Source: Bacillota bacterium (GTDB lineage Bacteria; Bacillota; Clostridia; Christensenellales; Aristaeellaceae). From it: DNA of 62,194 nucleotides. How positions within the stretch are numbered: position 1 is the stretch's first letter; every line of letters begins with the position of its first letter. The position numbers and the translations under genes are program-made. The stretch covers positions 1-62,194 of the forward strand of contig JAEYOV010000008.1 in the NCBI GenBank assembly GCA_023411395.1. Reading direction: 5' to 3'. Positions 25,648 through 33,143 of the stretch are shown one piece after another. The notes below the pieces were generated by a model. The model had not been told where the DNA came from and did no database searches. It was given only the letters and a program-made list of their open reading frames with translations.

Positions 25648-25687
25648 CTCCATGCACATCCCGTCCGGGATCAGACCATGCATGGAG
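25648..25687. repeat. nested palindrome in the MFS/capA intergenic region
   Basis: Outer arms CTCCATGCA (25648-25656) and TGCATGGAG (25679-25687) enclose a second inverted repeat, ATCCCG/CGGGAT. It may be an operator or an RNA hairpin. The rest of 25573-25838 shows only a direct repeat of TACAAGGGCA near 25771 and 25804 and no gene. Confidence 0.5.
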
Positions 25688-25838
25688 CAAAGACAATGCA
25701 GCGTTTCATAACCTTAGCCCCGTGTTTTTTTGTATAAACCGGGAGAAGTATAACACAGGTATTTTCGGCATACAAGGGCAAAAATGGGAAATTTCAGACT
25801 GGATACAAGGGCAATGGCGGCAATTGGATAGGAAAACG

Positions 25839-25867
25839 TTGACAGTCTAAATTCGCATCAGTACAAT
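25839..25867 (+). promoter_or_regulatory. strong sigma-A promoter of the CapA-like gene
   Basis: A perfect TTGACA (25839-25844), an ideal 17-base spacer and TACAAT (25862-25867). It places transcription start near 25874 and rules out the upstream GTG at 25880 as a sensible translation start. Confidence 0.85.
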
Positions 25868-25903
25868 AACAAATGTACTGTGATGGAAAGGAATTATGCC
25901 TTT

Positions 25904-26971
25904 ATGCGAAAGACCGCGCTTATCATCCTGGCTGCGCTGCTCATCAGCCTTTATGCCCCCGCCCTGGGGGAGGCGGCGGAGGGTGATGCCATTACCATCT
26001 CCTTTTTGGGGGATTGCAGCATCGGCGACTCTTACCGCACAAGGAATTACGACAAAGGTTATGCAAAGACGGTGGACAAAAGGGGGTTTGACTGGCCCTT
26101 TTCCCTGGTGCGCCCCTATCTTGACGCAGACGACCTGACCGTGGCCAACCTGGAGGTGGTGTTCACCACCAGGACGAAGCAGGCCGACAAGGATATGAAC
26201 CTGATCGCCAGCCCCAAATATGTGGGGGTTTTGCTGGAATCCGGCGTCGATGTGGTGAATACCGCCAACAACCACAGCTTCGACTTTGGGGCATTGGGTT
26301 ACCAGGAAAGCCTGCAAACCCTGGATAGCGCGGGCATCCCCCATTTTGGCACCATCAGCCCGGGCAGCAAAAATATGGTGGACCAACTCCTGGTCCAGGA
26401 GGTAAAAGGGATCAAAATCGGCTTTGTGGGCTTTGCGTATCCGCAAAACAACGACATCGAGCGCATCGCCCAAAGGATCCGCGTCCTGCGGGAACAAGGC
26501 TGCGACCTTGTAATCGCCAGCCTCCACTGGGGCCGGGAGCTGCACGTCACCCCCAACAGCGGCCAGTATTCCTACGCCAGAAAGGTGCTGGATGCCGGGG
26601 CGGATGTCTTGTACGGCCACCACCCCCACATTCTGCAGCCGGTGCATTTTTATAAGGGCAAGCCCATTTTCTACAGCCTTGGCAACTTCACCTTCGGCTC
26701 CATGGGCCGGGCGGACCCGGACACGGGCATTTTCCAGCTCCGCTACCGCCTGACGGAGGACGGGCCCAGGCTGGAGAACTTCACCGTTATCCCCTGCCGC
26801 ACCCAGGGCTCGGGGGATTACCGCCCCTATGAGCTGACGGAGGAAAAGGACAGGCAGAGGATGCTTAAAAAGCTGGTCTTCAAGCGGGAGGCGAAAGGCA
26901 TGCAAAACCTGCCTGAAGCCTTCATCACAACAGGCGGCGTGGATTTTGTGAATGGGGAAATGGTTCAGTGA
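25904..26971 (+). CDS. CapA-family (poly-gamma-glutamate synthesis-like) metallophosphatase-fold protein
   Basis: 355 residues. A cleavable signal peptide (MRKTALIILAALLISLYAPALGEA) precedes the PGA_cap domain. Its metallophosphatase-like motifs are FLGDCSIGD, VANLEVVFT, NTANNHSFDFG, SLHWGRELHVTP and YGHHPHILQP. The protein therefore acts outside the membrane. CapA is needed for poly-gamma-glutamate capsule in Bacillus, but capB/capC are absent here and many CapA-family proteins have other, unknown roles. The start at 25904 fits the promoter and an upstream GGAAAGGA. Confidence 0.85.
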   Translation: MRKTALIILAALLISLYAPALGEAAEGDAITISFLGDCSIGDSYRTRNYDKGYAKTVDKRGFDWPFSLVRPYLDADDLTVANLEVVFTTRTKQADKDMNLIASPKYVGVLLESGVDVVNTANNHSFDFGALGYQESLQTLDSAGIPHFGTISPGSKNMVDQLLVQEVKGIKIGFVGFAYPQNNDIERIAQRIRVLREQGCDLVIASLHWGRELHVTPNSGQYSYARKVLDAGADVLYGHHPHILQPVHFYKGKPIFYSLGNFTFGSMGRADPDTGIFQLRYRLTEDGPRLENFTVIPCRTQGSGDYRPYELTEEKDRQRMLKKLVFKREAKGMQNLPEAFITTGGVDFVNGEMVQ

Positions 26972-27045
26972 CGGAGAAACGCACATGCCCTAAAAAGCCC
27001 GTTCCCCGATTCATCAAAATCGAAACTTTCGCGGACGGTGTGCAT

Positions 27046-27073
27046 GAGGGCGCCTTTTTCAAAAGGCGCCCTC
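27046..27073 (+). terminator. hairpin after the CapA-like gene
   Basis: A 13-base stem GAGGGCGCCTTTT/AAAAGGCGCCCTC with a TC loop. Same design as the hairpins at 13574 and 14781 (GAGGG outer arm, T-rich to A-rich inner arm). It lies between convergent genes. Confidence 0.65.
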
Positions 27074-27100
27074 GCCGCACATTCCGGCGTTGACTGTTCC

Positions 27101-28234
27101 CTACCTCGCCAGCGTTTCATGCGTTTGGCGGAGCTGGCTGCGGATTTGAAGGTGCTGGGGGCACTTGCCCTCGCAGGCGCCGCAGTCCAGGCAGGCGGAA
27201 GCGTTTTCGTACTTCATCCAATCCACCTTGCCGATCATGTCGTACTGGTCCCTTGCGTAATCGGTGATCTTGTAAACCCTGTGGTAGTTCATCATTTTGA
27301 ACACTTCGGGAATGTTGATGCCGGCGGGGCAGGGCATGCAATAGTTGCAGCCGGTGCAATACAGTTCCGCCAGCCGCTTGTTTTCGGCCAGCATGGTTTC
27401 AATATTGCGCAGCTCCGCTTCGGTGAGGGGCTGGATACTGCCCGCCAGGCGGGCGTTTTCCTCCACCATGGCGATGTTTTCCATGCCGGAGAGGGCGATA
27501 TGCACATTGGGGTTGTTGAACACAAAGCGCAGCGCCACCTCGGCGGAGGATGTCACCTCACCTGGCAGAAGCTTGCGGATGACATCGGAAGGCGCGCCCA
27601 GCCGCCCGCCGCCCACAGGACCCATGACCACCACGCCCAAGCCCTGCTCGTGAGCCAGGGCCATGCCCTCCTCATTGGAGCGGTCCAGCAGGTTGTACTG
27701 GCACAGTACGGAGGAGAAGATGCCCTCGCCCCGCTTCAATATTTTTGCCAGGTTTTCCGGGTCGTCGTGGAAGGAGAAGGAGATGTGGCGGATCAGGCCC
27801 TGTTCCTTCAGAGACAGCGCCCGGGAAAGCGGCCCGTCCTTCACGTCGATCTTGGTATCATACGTTTCCAGGTCGATGCCCCAGAAGTGATAAAAGTCGA
27901 TGTAATCGGTATCCAGATTTAAAAGGGAAGTCTCCAGGCGCTTTTGAAAATCGTCGCCTGAGTCGTTTTCAATGGAATTTTTGGTGGACAAATACACCTT
28001 GTCCCGGCGGCCTTTTAGCGCCTTGCCCACGATGATTTCGCTTTGTTTGTCGCAGTAATAGGGCGCGGTGTCAAAATAGTTGACGCCAAGCTCCATGGCC
28101 CGGTGCAGCATTTGAACGCTTTTTTCGGTATCAAATACCTTCACGCCGTCCTTTTCGTCATAGGGCAGGCGCATGCAGCCAAAACCAAGACGGGATACTT
28201 CGATGCCTGTTTTGCCAAAGGGTACGTACTGCAT
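27101..28234 (-). CDS. aldo/keto reductase with C-terminal ferredoxin domain
   Basis: 377 residues. Residues 1-280 form the AKR barrel (FGKTGIEVSRLGFGCMRLP, YFDTAPYYCDKQSE with the catalytic Tyr, LSTKN with the Lys, YHFWGID at the His position). Residues 290-377 hold two Fe-S motifs, CTGCNYCMPCPAGINIP and CLDCGACEGKCPQHL. This is the common anaerobe type that couples carbonyl reduction to an iron-sulfur electron donor. The start at 28234 follows AAGGAG with 8-base spacing; an ATG 18 bases upstream overlaps that signal. Substrate unknown. The gene lies downstream of a degraded glycosidase fragment. Confidence 0.92.
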   Translation of the reverse strand: MQYVPFGKTGIEVSRLGFGCMRLPYDEKDGVKVFDTEKSVQMLHRAMELGVNYFDTAPYYCDKQSEIIVGKALKGRRDKVYLSTKNSIENDSGDDFQKRLETSLLNLDTDYIDFYHFWGIDLETYDTKIDVKDGPLSRALSLKEQGLIRHISFSFHDDPENLAKILKRGEGIFSSVLCQYNLLDRSNEEGMALAHEQGLGVVVMGPVGGGRLGAPSDVIRKLLPGEVTSSAEVALRFVFNNPNVHIALSGMENIAMVEENARLAGSIQPLTEAELRNIETMLAENKRLAELYCTGCNYCMPCPAGINIPEVFKMMNYHRVYKITDYARDQYDMIGKVDWMKYENASACLDCGACEGKCPQHLQIRSQLRQTHETLAR

Positions 28235-28308
28235 GGTGAGGACTCCTTTCACAATCCGATTGTAGTATATTTGCGGGCGTGTGGCAAGGGCCTGTGCACC
28301 GCGGAATC

Positions 28309-28410
28309 CTACGCGATATCAAACACGGAGCCGGGCACCTGTGCCGGAATCCAGTCACCTCCTTCATATACGCACATCCGCCATGGGCCACTCAAAGAGA
28401 CCGTCTGCAT
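28309..28410 (-). pseudogene. relic 5' end of a GH2 beta-mannosidase gene
   Basis: A 33-codon frame on the minus strand, preceded by a strong GGAGGAGA (28415-28422). It begins MQTVSLSGPWRM and continues DWIPAQVPGSV before a stop. This is the characteristic N-terminus of GH2 beta-mannosidases (an L-x-G-x-W strand, then W-x-P-A-x-VPGSV). The remaining 800 or so residues are absent, so most of the gene appears deleted, leaving its translation start between the DUF2927-like and aldo/keto reductase genes. It could still be translated as a short peptide. Confidence 0.6.
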
Positions 28411-28441
28411 AGGTTCTCCTCCATTAAAGTGAATTCCCCGA

Positions 28442-29095
28442 TTATTCTCCCAATATCTCCCTCGCTTGATCCAGGGTGGTGCCGGGGGGCATCAGCGGGC
28501 TGTACAGAAGGTTGAGCATTTCATAGTCGATGTTCGTCAGGTCGGATACCTTTTTCTCCCTCTTGGAGATGATGCTCCTTCTTGTCAAGGTGATGTCGTT
28601 GAGCAGCCCCAGCATATTCACAACCTCTTCCCGGATGACGGCGCTGCGTTTTTTCTGTGAAGCCGTGCTGGAAATGGCGATCTGGGCGCTTGACACGGTG
28701 TACGCCTCGTAGTTCACCCGTACAAAGCCCACGTTTCCCTCCTGATAGTCAGGAACCGCGTCCCTCATCCTTTCATAGGGTACAAAATCCATGGTGACAT
28801 TGGCTCCGGCGGGTAACGTTGTCAGCGATAGCTGCGGCAGGTTCTTCACATTTTCCGCAAGGCTGTATAAAAGCCTCGCCAGTACCGCCACATCCTCCCC
28901 GGTGTAATCGCCCTTCATTAAGATCACAATCGGCCCGGTCCAGCGAATGGTAGCGCCCCTTTGCGTATCGCCGTATTCCCCCTGGAAGGCGGATTCATAA
29001 AACCCCTGCACCGCAAGGCTGGAGGCCGCGGCCGCCGGAAACAGCATGATAAGGCACAAAAGCGCAATAAAAAAACACCGGCCCGGGCGCGCCAT
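28442..29095 (-). CDS. secreted DUF2927-like protein
   Basis: About 217 residues. A signal peptide (RPGRCFFIALLCLIMLFPAAAA) is followed by IRWTGPIVILMKGDYT and a C-terminal segment, EEVVNMLGLLND, then DYEMLNLLYSPLMPPGTTLDQAREIL. This is the layout of DUF2927, where a degenerate metallopeptidase-like helix (usually E-x-x-Q-x-LGL-x-ND) precedes a short helical tail. The usual HExxH zinc motif is absent. It acts outside the cell membrane. Three ATGs are close together; 29095 best fits the GGGGGAG signal, 29104 is possible. It diverges from spoIID across about 115 bases. Confidence 0.65.
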   Translation of the reverse strand: MARPGRCFFIALLCLIMLFPAAAASSLAVQGFYESAFQGEYGDTQRGATIRWTGPIVILMKGDYTGEDVAVLARLLYSLAENVKNLPQLSLTTLPAGANVTMDFVPYERMRDAVPDYQEGNVGFVRVNYEAYTVSSAQIAISSTASQKKRSAVIREEVVNMLGLLNDITLTRRSIISKREKKVSDLTNIDYEMLNLLYSPLMPPGTTLDQAREILGE

Positions 29096-29210
29096 CCGCA
29101 TCATCTCCCCCTTGTCCCTGTATATTTCGCCGGGAACTGGTATTCTCCTCTCGCCGCCGTTCTTTTTGCCAGTGGGCGGGAATAGGGTTTAGGAGGAAGG
29201 AGGGAAGGAC

Positions 29211-30329
29211 GTGGGCAAGAACAACGTACCCCTGCGCCTGGCGGTGCTGCTCCTTTGCGTGGCCGTGCTCTGGCACTTGATCGGCGCGCCAAGGACGCAA
29301 GCGGAATGGCAGGCCGCCCCCTTGCAGCTTGAAATAGCCTGGAGCCAGTTGCCTGTACGGGCCGGGCGCATTTTCGCCCAGTGGGCCCTGTACAGCGGTG
29401 AGACGCAGGCACAGCCTCCGCAAAACAGCCCCGCAGACTGGAAAAAGCTGCTGGACAGCGAAAACGATTGGCCGGTCAAGGTGTGGGACGCGGCGCGGAA
29501 CAGGCTGATGACCGTTCCGCTGGAGCAGTATGTTTTAGGGGTGGTGGCGGCGGAGATGCCCGCCAGCTACCACCTGGAGGCGTTGAAGGCGCAGGCCGCG
29601 GCGGCGCGGACAAGAGCGGTGAGCCAGACTGCCGCCTTCAGCGGCAGGGGCTGCCAGAATCACCCGGAGGCGGATATCTGCACGGACAGCACCCATTGCC
29701 AGGCGTACCTTTCCGAATCGGATCGGGCTGAAAAGTGGGGCGGATCCGCCCAGGCGTATGAAGCCCGCGTTCTGCGCGCAGTGGCCGAGACAAAGGGAAG
29801 CATCCTCACCTATGACGGGGAGCCCATCACCGTTTTATACCATGCGGTGAGCGGCGGCCACACGGAGGATGTACAAGCGGTGTTCTCCCAGCCGCTGCCC
29901 TATTTGAAGGGCGTGGAAAGCCGGGGGGAGGAGAGCAACCCCAAATATCAGACCGTACAAACCTTCTCCCATCAGGAAGCCGCCCAACTGCTTAACAAGG
30001 CCTTCCCCGGCGCAAACATATCGCCGGATACCGTGGCGCTGCAGGTGGCCATCATACAGAGGACGGACACCGGCCGGGCCGCCAAAGTGCAGGCAGGCGA
30101 CCGGGAGGTTTCCGCCAGGGAGTTTCGCGCCGCGCTTTCCTTAAACAGCACGTATTTTTCCATCACCGCCACGGAAAGTTCCCTCACCTTCACCCAGAAG
30201 GGATACGGCCACGGCGTGGGCATGAGCCAGGCCGGAGCCAACGCCATGGCCGCCGCGGGATCCGCCTGGCAGGATATACTCAAGCATTATTACACGGGCG
30301 TCCAGATCACCGCCCTGCCCGAAAAGTAA
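29211..30329 (+). CDS. spoIID: stage II sporulation protein D (SpoIID/LytB domain)
   Basis: 372 residues. An N-terminal membrane anchor (about 6-25) is followed by the SpoIID domain: VPLEQYVLGVVAAEMPASYHLEALKAQAAAARTRA, with the catalytic glutamate in AAEMP, and GYGHGVGMSQAGANAMA near the end. SpoIID is the lytic transglycosylase of the DMP machine that thins peptidoglycan during forespore engulfment. Translation starts with GTG at 29211 behind AGGAGG. The next gene encodes its usual companion SpoIIQ, which supports a sporulation role rather than a generic LytB. Together they say the organism can form endospores, or descends from one that did. Confidence 0.92.
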   Translation: MGKNNVPLRLAVLLLCVAVLWHLIGAPRTQAEWQAAPLQLEIAWSQLPVRAGRIFAQWALYSGETQAQPPQNSPADWKKLLDSENDWPVKVWDAARNRLMTVPLEQYVLGVVAAEMPASYHLEALKAQAAAARTRAVSQTAAFSGRGCQNHPEADICTDSTHCQAYLSESDRAEKWGGSAQAYEARVLRAVAETKGSILTYDGEPITVLYHAVSGGHTEDVQAVFSQPLPYLKGVESRGEESNPKYQTVQTFSHQEAAQLLNKAFPGANISPDTVALQVAIIQRTDTGRAAKVQAGDREVSAREFRAALSLNSTYFSITATESSLTFTQKGYGHGVGMSQAGANAMAAAGSAWQDILKHYYTGVQITALPEK

Positions 30330-30422
30330 TTCCTTTCAAAAACGGCTTTGTCGAATCTTTGCTGCAAGTGCATACATGTTTCCAGCCTTCATGGGACACC
30401 CTATCCCAGGAGGTGGACGTAT

Positions 30423-31127
30423 ATGAAGCGGGCAGCCGACTTATGGAACTCTTTCCGGCAGCACCTGAAAAAAGGAATGCAGGCCTACTCCCGGTTTATG
30501 GAGAAACAAGGCTTTTATCTGGTACTCACCGTCTGCGTGCTGGTGATCGTGGGCACCGCCGTGTGGACAAGGGCTACCCGCATCCCGGAGCCTCCGCCCA
30601 CCAATGAGGAAGGACAGGCCGCGGATAACCCCTATGAGGGCGTTCAGCGCCTTCAGGATGTAACCATGCCGCCTTCCGCCACAAGGCAATTGCCTACCCC
30701 TACCCCCGCTCCGCCCTTTTTGCGGCCGGTGCCGGGAGCCGTTTTAAGAGGCTTTGACGCCACGCGCCCCGTATTCTTTGAAGAGGCGAACATGTGGCAG
30801 CTTCACAGCGCCTGCGACTATCAGGCCAAGACAGGCGACGTGGTGAAGGCCATGGGCGAAGGCACGGTGGTGGGCATTTCCGACAGCGGCATGCTGGGCA
30901 GGTCCGTTACCATCCAGCATACAAATGGCATCGTGGCCCTGTACGGCGGCCTTTCCATGAACAGCTATCTGAAGCTGGGCGACCCTGTAAAGCGCGACCA
31001 GGCCATTGGCCACGTGGGCAATTCCACCCTGTTTGAAACCGGCAGCGGTCCCCATCTGCATCTTTTTGTGTTAAGGGACGGCCACCCCATCGACCCGGAG
31101 ACACTTTTTTCAAGTAACATCGAGTGA
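30423..31127 (+). CDS. spoIIQ: SpoIIQ-like M23 peptidase-domain protein
   Basis: 234 residues. One transmembrane helix at about 33-52, a proline/threonine-rich linker (QLPTPTPAPP) and a LytM/M23 domain with HSACD (zinc ligand pair H-x3-D) and GPHLHLFV (H-x-H), so the zinc site looks complete. SpoIIQ is the forespore membrane protein that pairs with SpoIIIAH across the engulfment septum. Clostridial forms, unlike the Bacillus subtilis one, keep the metal ligands. The start at 30423 follows CAGGAGG. It is separated from spoIID by 93 bases and likely forms a sporulation operon with it. Confidence 0.85.
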   Translation: MKRAADLWNSFRQHLKKGMQAYSRFMEKQGFYLVLTVCVLVIVGTAVWTRATRIPEPPPTNEEGQAADNPYEGVQRLQDVTMPPSATRQLPTPTPAPPFLRPVPGAVLRGFDATRPVFFEEANMWQLHSACDYQAKTGDVVKAMGEGTVVGISDSGMLGRSVTIQHTNGIVALYGGLSMNSYLKLGDPVKRDQAIGHVGNSTLFETGSGPHLHLFVLRDGHPIDPETLFSSNIE

Positions 31128-31132
31128 GCATG

Positions 31133-31161
31133 TTGCATATTTTAGAATCGTATGATATTAT
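31133..31161 (+). promoter_or_regulatory. possible glmS promoter
   Basis: TTGCAT (31133-31138), a 17-base spacer and TATTAT (31156-31161), immediately followed by two 10-base direct repeats (TCTTAATACA) between 31161 and 31180. The repeats may be a regulator site or part of the leader. No glmS ribozyme signature is present in the 78-base gap. Confidence 0.55.
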
Positions 31162-31205
31162 CTTAATACATCTTAATACATCTTATTTTTGGAGGCGTAT
31201 GCGCT

Positions 31206-33044
31206 ATGTGCGGAATCGTTGGCTATATCGGGGAGAAAGACGCGGTGCCGATTTTGATGGATGGGCTGTCGCGCCTGGAGTACCGGGGATATGACAGCGC
31301 CGGCATCGCCGTTATGGAGGATGGCCGCGTGGCTGTGCGCAAGGCCAAGGGCCGGCTGAGCCACCTGGATGAATTGCTGGAGGAGAAGCCCGTTTCCGGC
31401 CCCCTGGGCATCGGCCATACGAGATGGGCCACCCACGGCGAACCCAGCGATCTGAACGCACACCCCCATACGGATGTCAAGGGCCGCATCGCCGTGGTGC
31501 ACAACGGCATCATTGAAAACCACGAATCGCTGCGCCGGTATTTGATCAGCGCGGGCTGCCGCTTCGTGTCCCAGACGGACACGGAGGTGGTGGCGCATTT
31601 GCTCAACCACCTGTACGAAGGCGACATGATCAAGGCCATCACCCAGGCCATCGGCATGCTGGAAGGCAGCTTCGCGCTGGCCATCGTGTCCCTGGATGAG
31701 CCGGACGCGCTGTTTTGCGTGCGCAAGGACAGCCCCCTGGTCATCGGGGCCGGTTTGGGCGAGCAGTTCATCGCCTCCGACATCCCCGCCATCCTGAGCC
31801 ATACCCGGGACGTGATCCTGCTGGAGGACAAGGAGATCGCGCTTTTGCGCAAGGGCGGCATCTCCCTGTACGACCCTTACGGCCGCAACAAGGAATACGC
31901 CATCTTCCACGTGGATTGGGATGTGTCCGCCGCCGAAAAGGGCGGGTATGCCCACTTCATGCTCAAGGAAATCAGCGAGGAGCCGGAATCCCTGCAAAAA
32001 ACCCTTGGCGCCCATGTGGACACGGTGAAAAAACAGGTTCGGGAACACAGCCTGCCCTTAAACGCAGATGAGGCGAAAAGCCTTCAAAAGCTGACCATCG
32101 TCGCCTGCGGCACGGCCTTTCACGCCTCGGTCATGGGCAAATATCTAATCGAACGTCTGGCCAGGCTGCCGGTGGATGTGGACATCGCCTCGGAATTCCG
32201 CTACCGCGACCCCATCCTAGGGCCCGGTGAAGCGTTCCTGGCCGTATCCCAGAGCGGTGAGACGGCGGATACGCTGGCGGCGCTGCGGGAAGCCCGCAAG
32301 CGGGGCGCCAAGGTGCTTGCGCTGACCAACGTAGTGGGCTCCTCCATCGCCAGGGAAGCCGGGGAAGGTTCGGTTTTATACACCTGGGCCGGGCCGGAGA
32401 TTGCCGTGGCCAGCACCAAAGCCTATATCACCCAGGTGGAAATGCTGGCGCTACTGGCCATTGACCTGGCGCAAAAGCGCGGCACCATCTCCGCCGTGGA
32501 ATATGATGCCCTGCTGGAAGGGTTGATTGCCCTGCCGGCGATGGCAGCCCAGGTGCTTTTGAAAAAGGAGGCCATGCAGCGCTTTGCCGACCGGAACAAG
32601 GATCAAAAGCACGTATTCTTCATGGGCCGGGGCCTGGATTACGCGCTGGCCATGGAAGCTTCGCTGAAATTGAAGGAGGTTTCCTATATTTTCAGCGAGG
32701 CCTATGCCGCGGGCGAGCTCAAGCACGGCACCATCGCCCTGATCGAGCCGGGCACGCTGGTGGTGGTGACCCTCACCCAGCAGGGCCTGGCGGAAAAAAC
32801 GCTTTCCAACGTGCGGGAGGTCAAAGCCAGGGGCGCCAGGGTTTTGCTCATCGCGGCGGAGTCTTTGGCGGAACGTGCCGCCTCCGAGGCGGATGAAATC
32901 TGGCTGGTGCCCGACACCAAGGATCTTTTCCTGCCGCTGCTGGCCATTATCCCCCTGCAATTGCTGGCCTATTATATGGCCGTGGAGCGGGGCTGCGATG
33001 TGGATAAACCCAGGAACCTTGCCAAGAGCGTGACCGTAGAATAA
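31206..33044 (+). CDS. glmS: glutamine-fructose-6-phosphate aminotransferase (isomerizing)
   Basis: 612 residues. Makes glucosamine-6-phosphate from fructose-6-phosphate and glutamine, the entry to UDP-GlcNAc for peptidoglycan and, here, for the capsule sugars. The N-terminal glutaminase domain begins with the nucleophilic Cys after Met (MCGIVGYIG). Two SIS domains follow (with SQSGETADTLAALREA), and the C-terminus DKPRNLAKSVTVE is the conserved catalytic tail. GGAGG lies 10 bases before the start. A strong terminator follows at 33048-33085. Monocistronic. Confidence 0.97.
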   Translation: MCGIVGYIGEKDAVPILMDGLSRLEYRGYDSAGIAVMEDGRVAVRKAKGRLSHLDELLEEKPVSGPLGIGHTRWATHGEPSDLNAHPHTDVKGRIAVVHNGIIENHESLRRYLISAGCRFVSQTDTEVVAHLLNHLYEGDMIKAITQAIGMLEGSFALAIVSLDEPDALFCVRKDSPLVIGAGLGEQFIASDIPAILSHTRDVILLEDKEIALLRKGGISLYDPYGRNKEYAIFHVDWDVSAAEKGGYAHFMLKEISEEPESLQKTLGAHVDTVKKQVREHSLPLNADEAKSLQKLTIVACGTAFHASVMGKYLIERLARLPVDVDIASEFRYRDPILGPGEAFLAVSQSGETADTLAALREARKRGAKVLALTNVVGSSIAREAGEGSVLYTWAGPEIAVASTKAYITQVEMLALLAIDLAQKRGTISAVEYDALLEGLIALPAMAAQVLLKKEAMQRFADRNKDQKHVFFMGRGLDYALAMEASLKLKEVSYIFSEAYAAGELKHGTIALIEPGTLVVVTLTQQGLAEKTLSNVREVKARGARVLLIAAESLAERAASEADEIWLVPDTKDLFLPLLAIIPLQLLAYYMAVERGCDVDKPRNLAKSVTVE

Positions 33045-33047
33045 CTT

Positions 33048-33085
33048 TCGGGGGAATGGCGCCAAACGCCATTCCCCCGAACTTT
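33048..33085 (+). terminator. glmS terminator
   Basis: A 13-base stem (TCGGGGGAATGGC with GCCATTCCCCCGA) followed by ACTTTTT. Confidence 0.93.
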
Positions 33086-33143
33086 TTCACAACACCGCTG
33101 CTGTCTACACGCCGACATGCGAAATGTCTGACCCTGTGCTGTT

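Noticed and set aside
25847..26986. 379-codon minus-strand frame opposite the CapA-like gene
   Set aside because: It covers the strong promoter and a clear CapA gene and has no family features.
29105..29210. SigE-type sporulation promoter for spoIID
   Set aside because: A GTATATT-like -35 is present but the -10 does not match the consensus well enough to claim.
31128..31205. glmS ribozyme
   Set aside because: The gap is too short and has none of the conserved core sequences.
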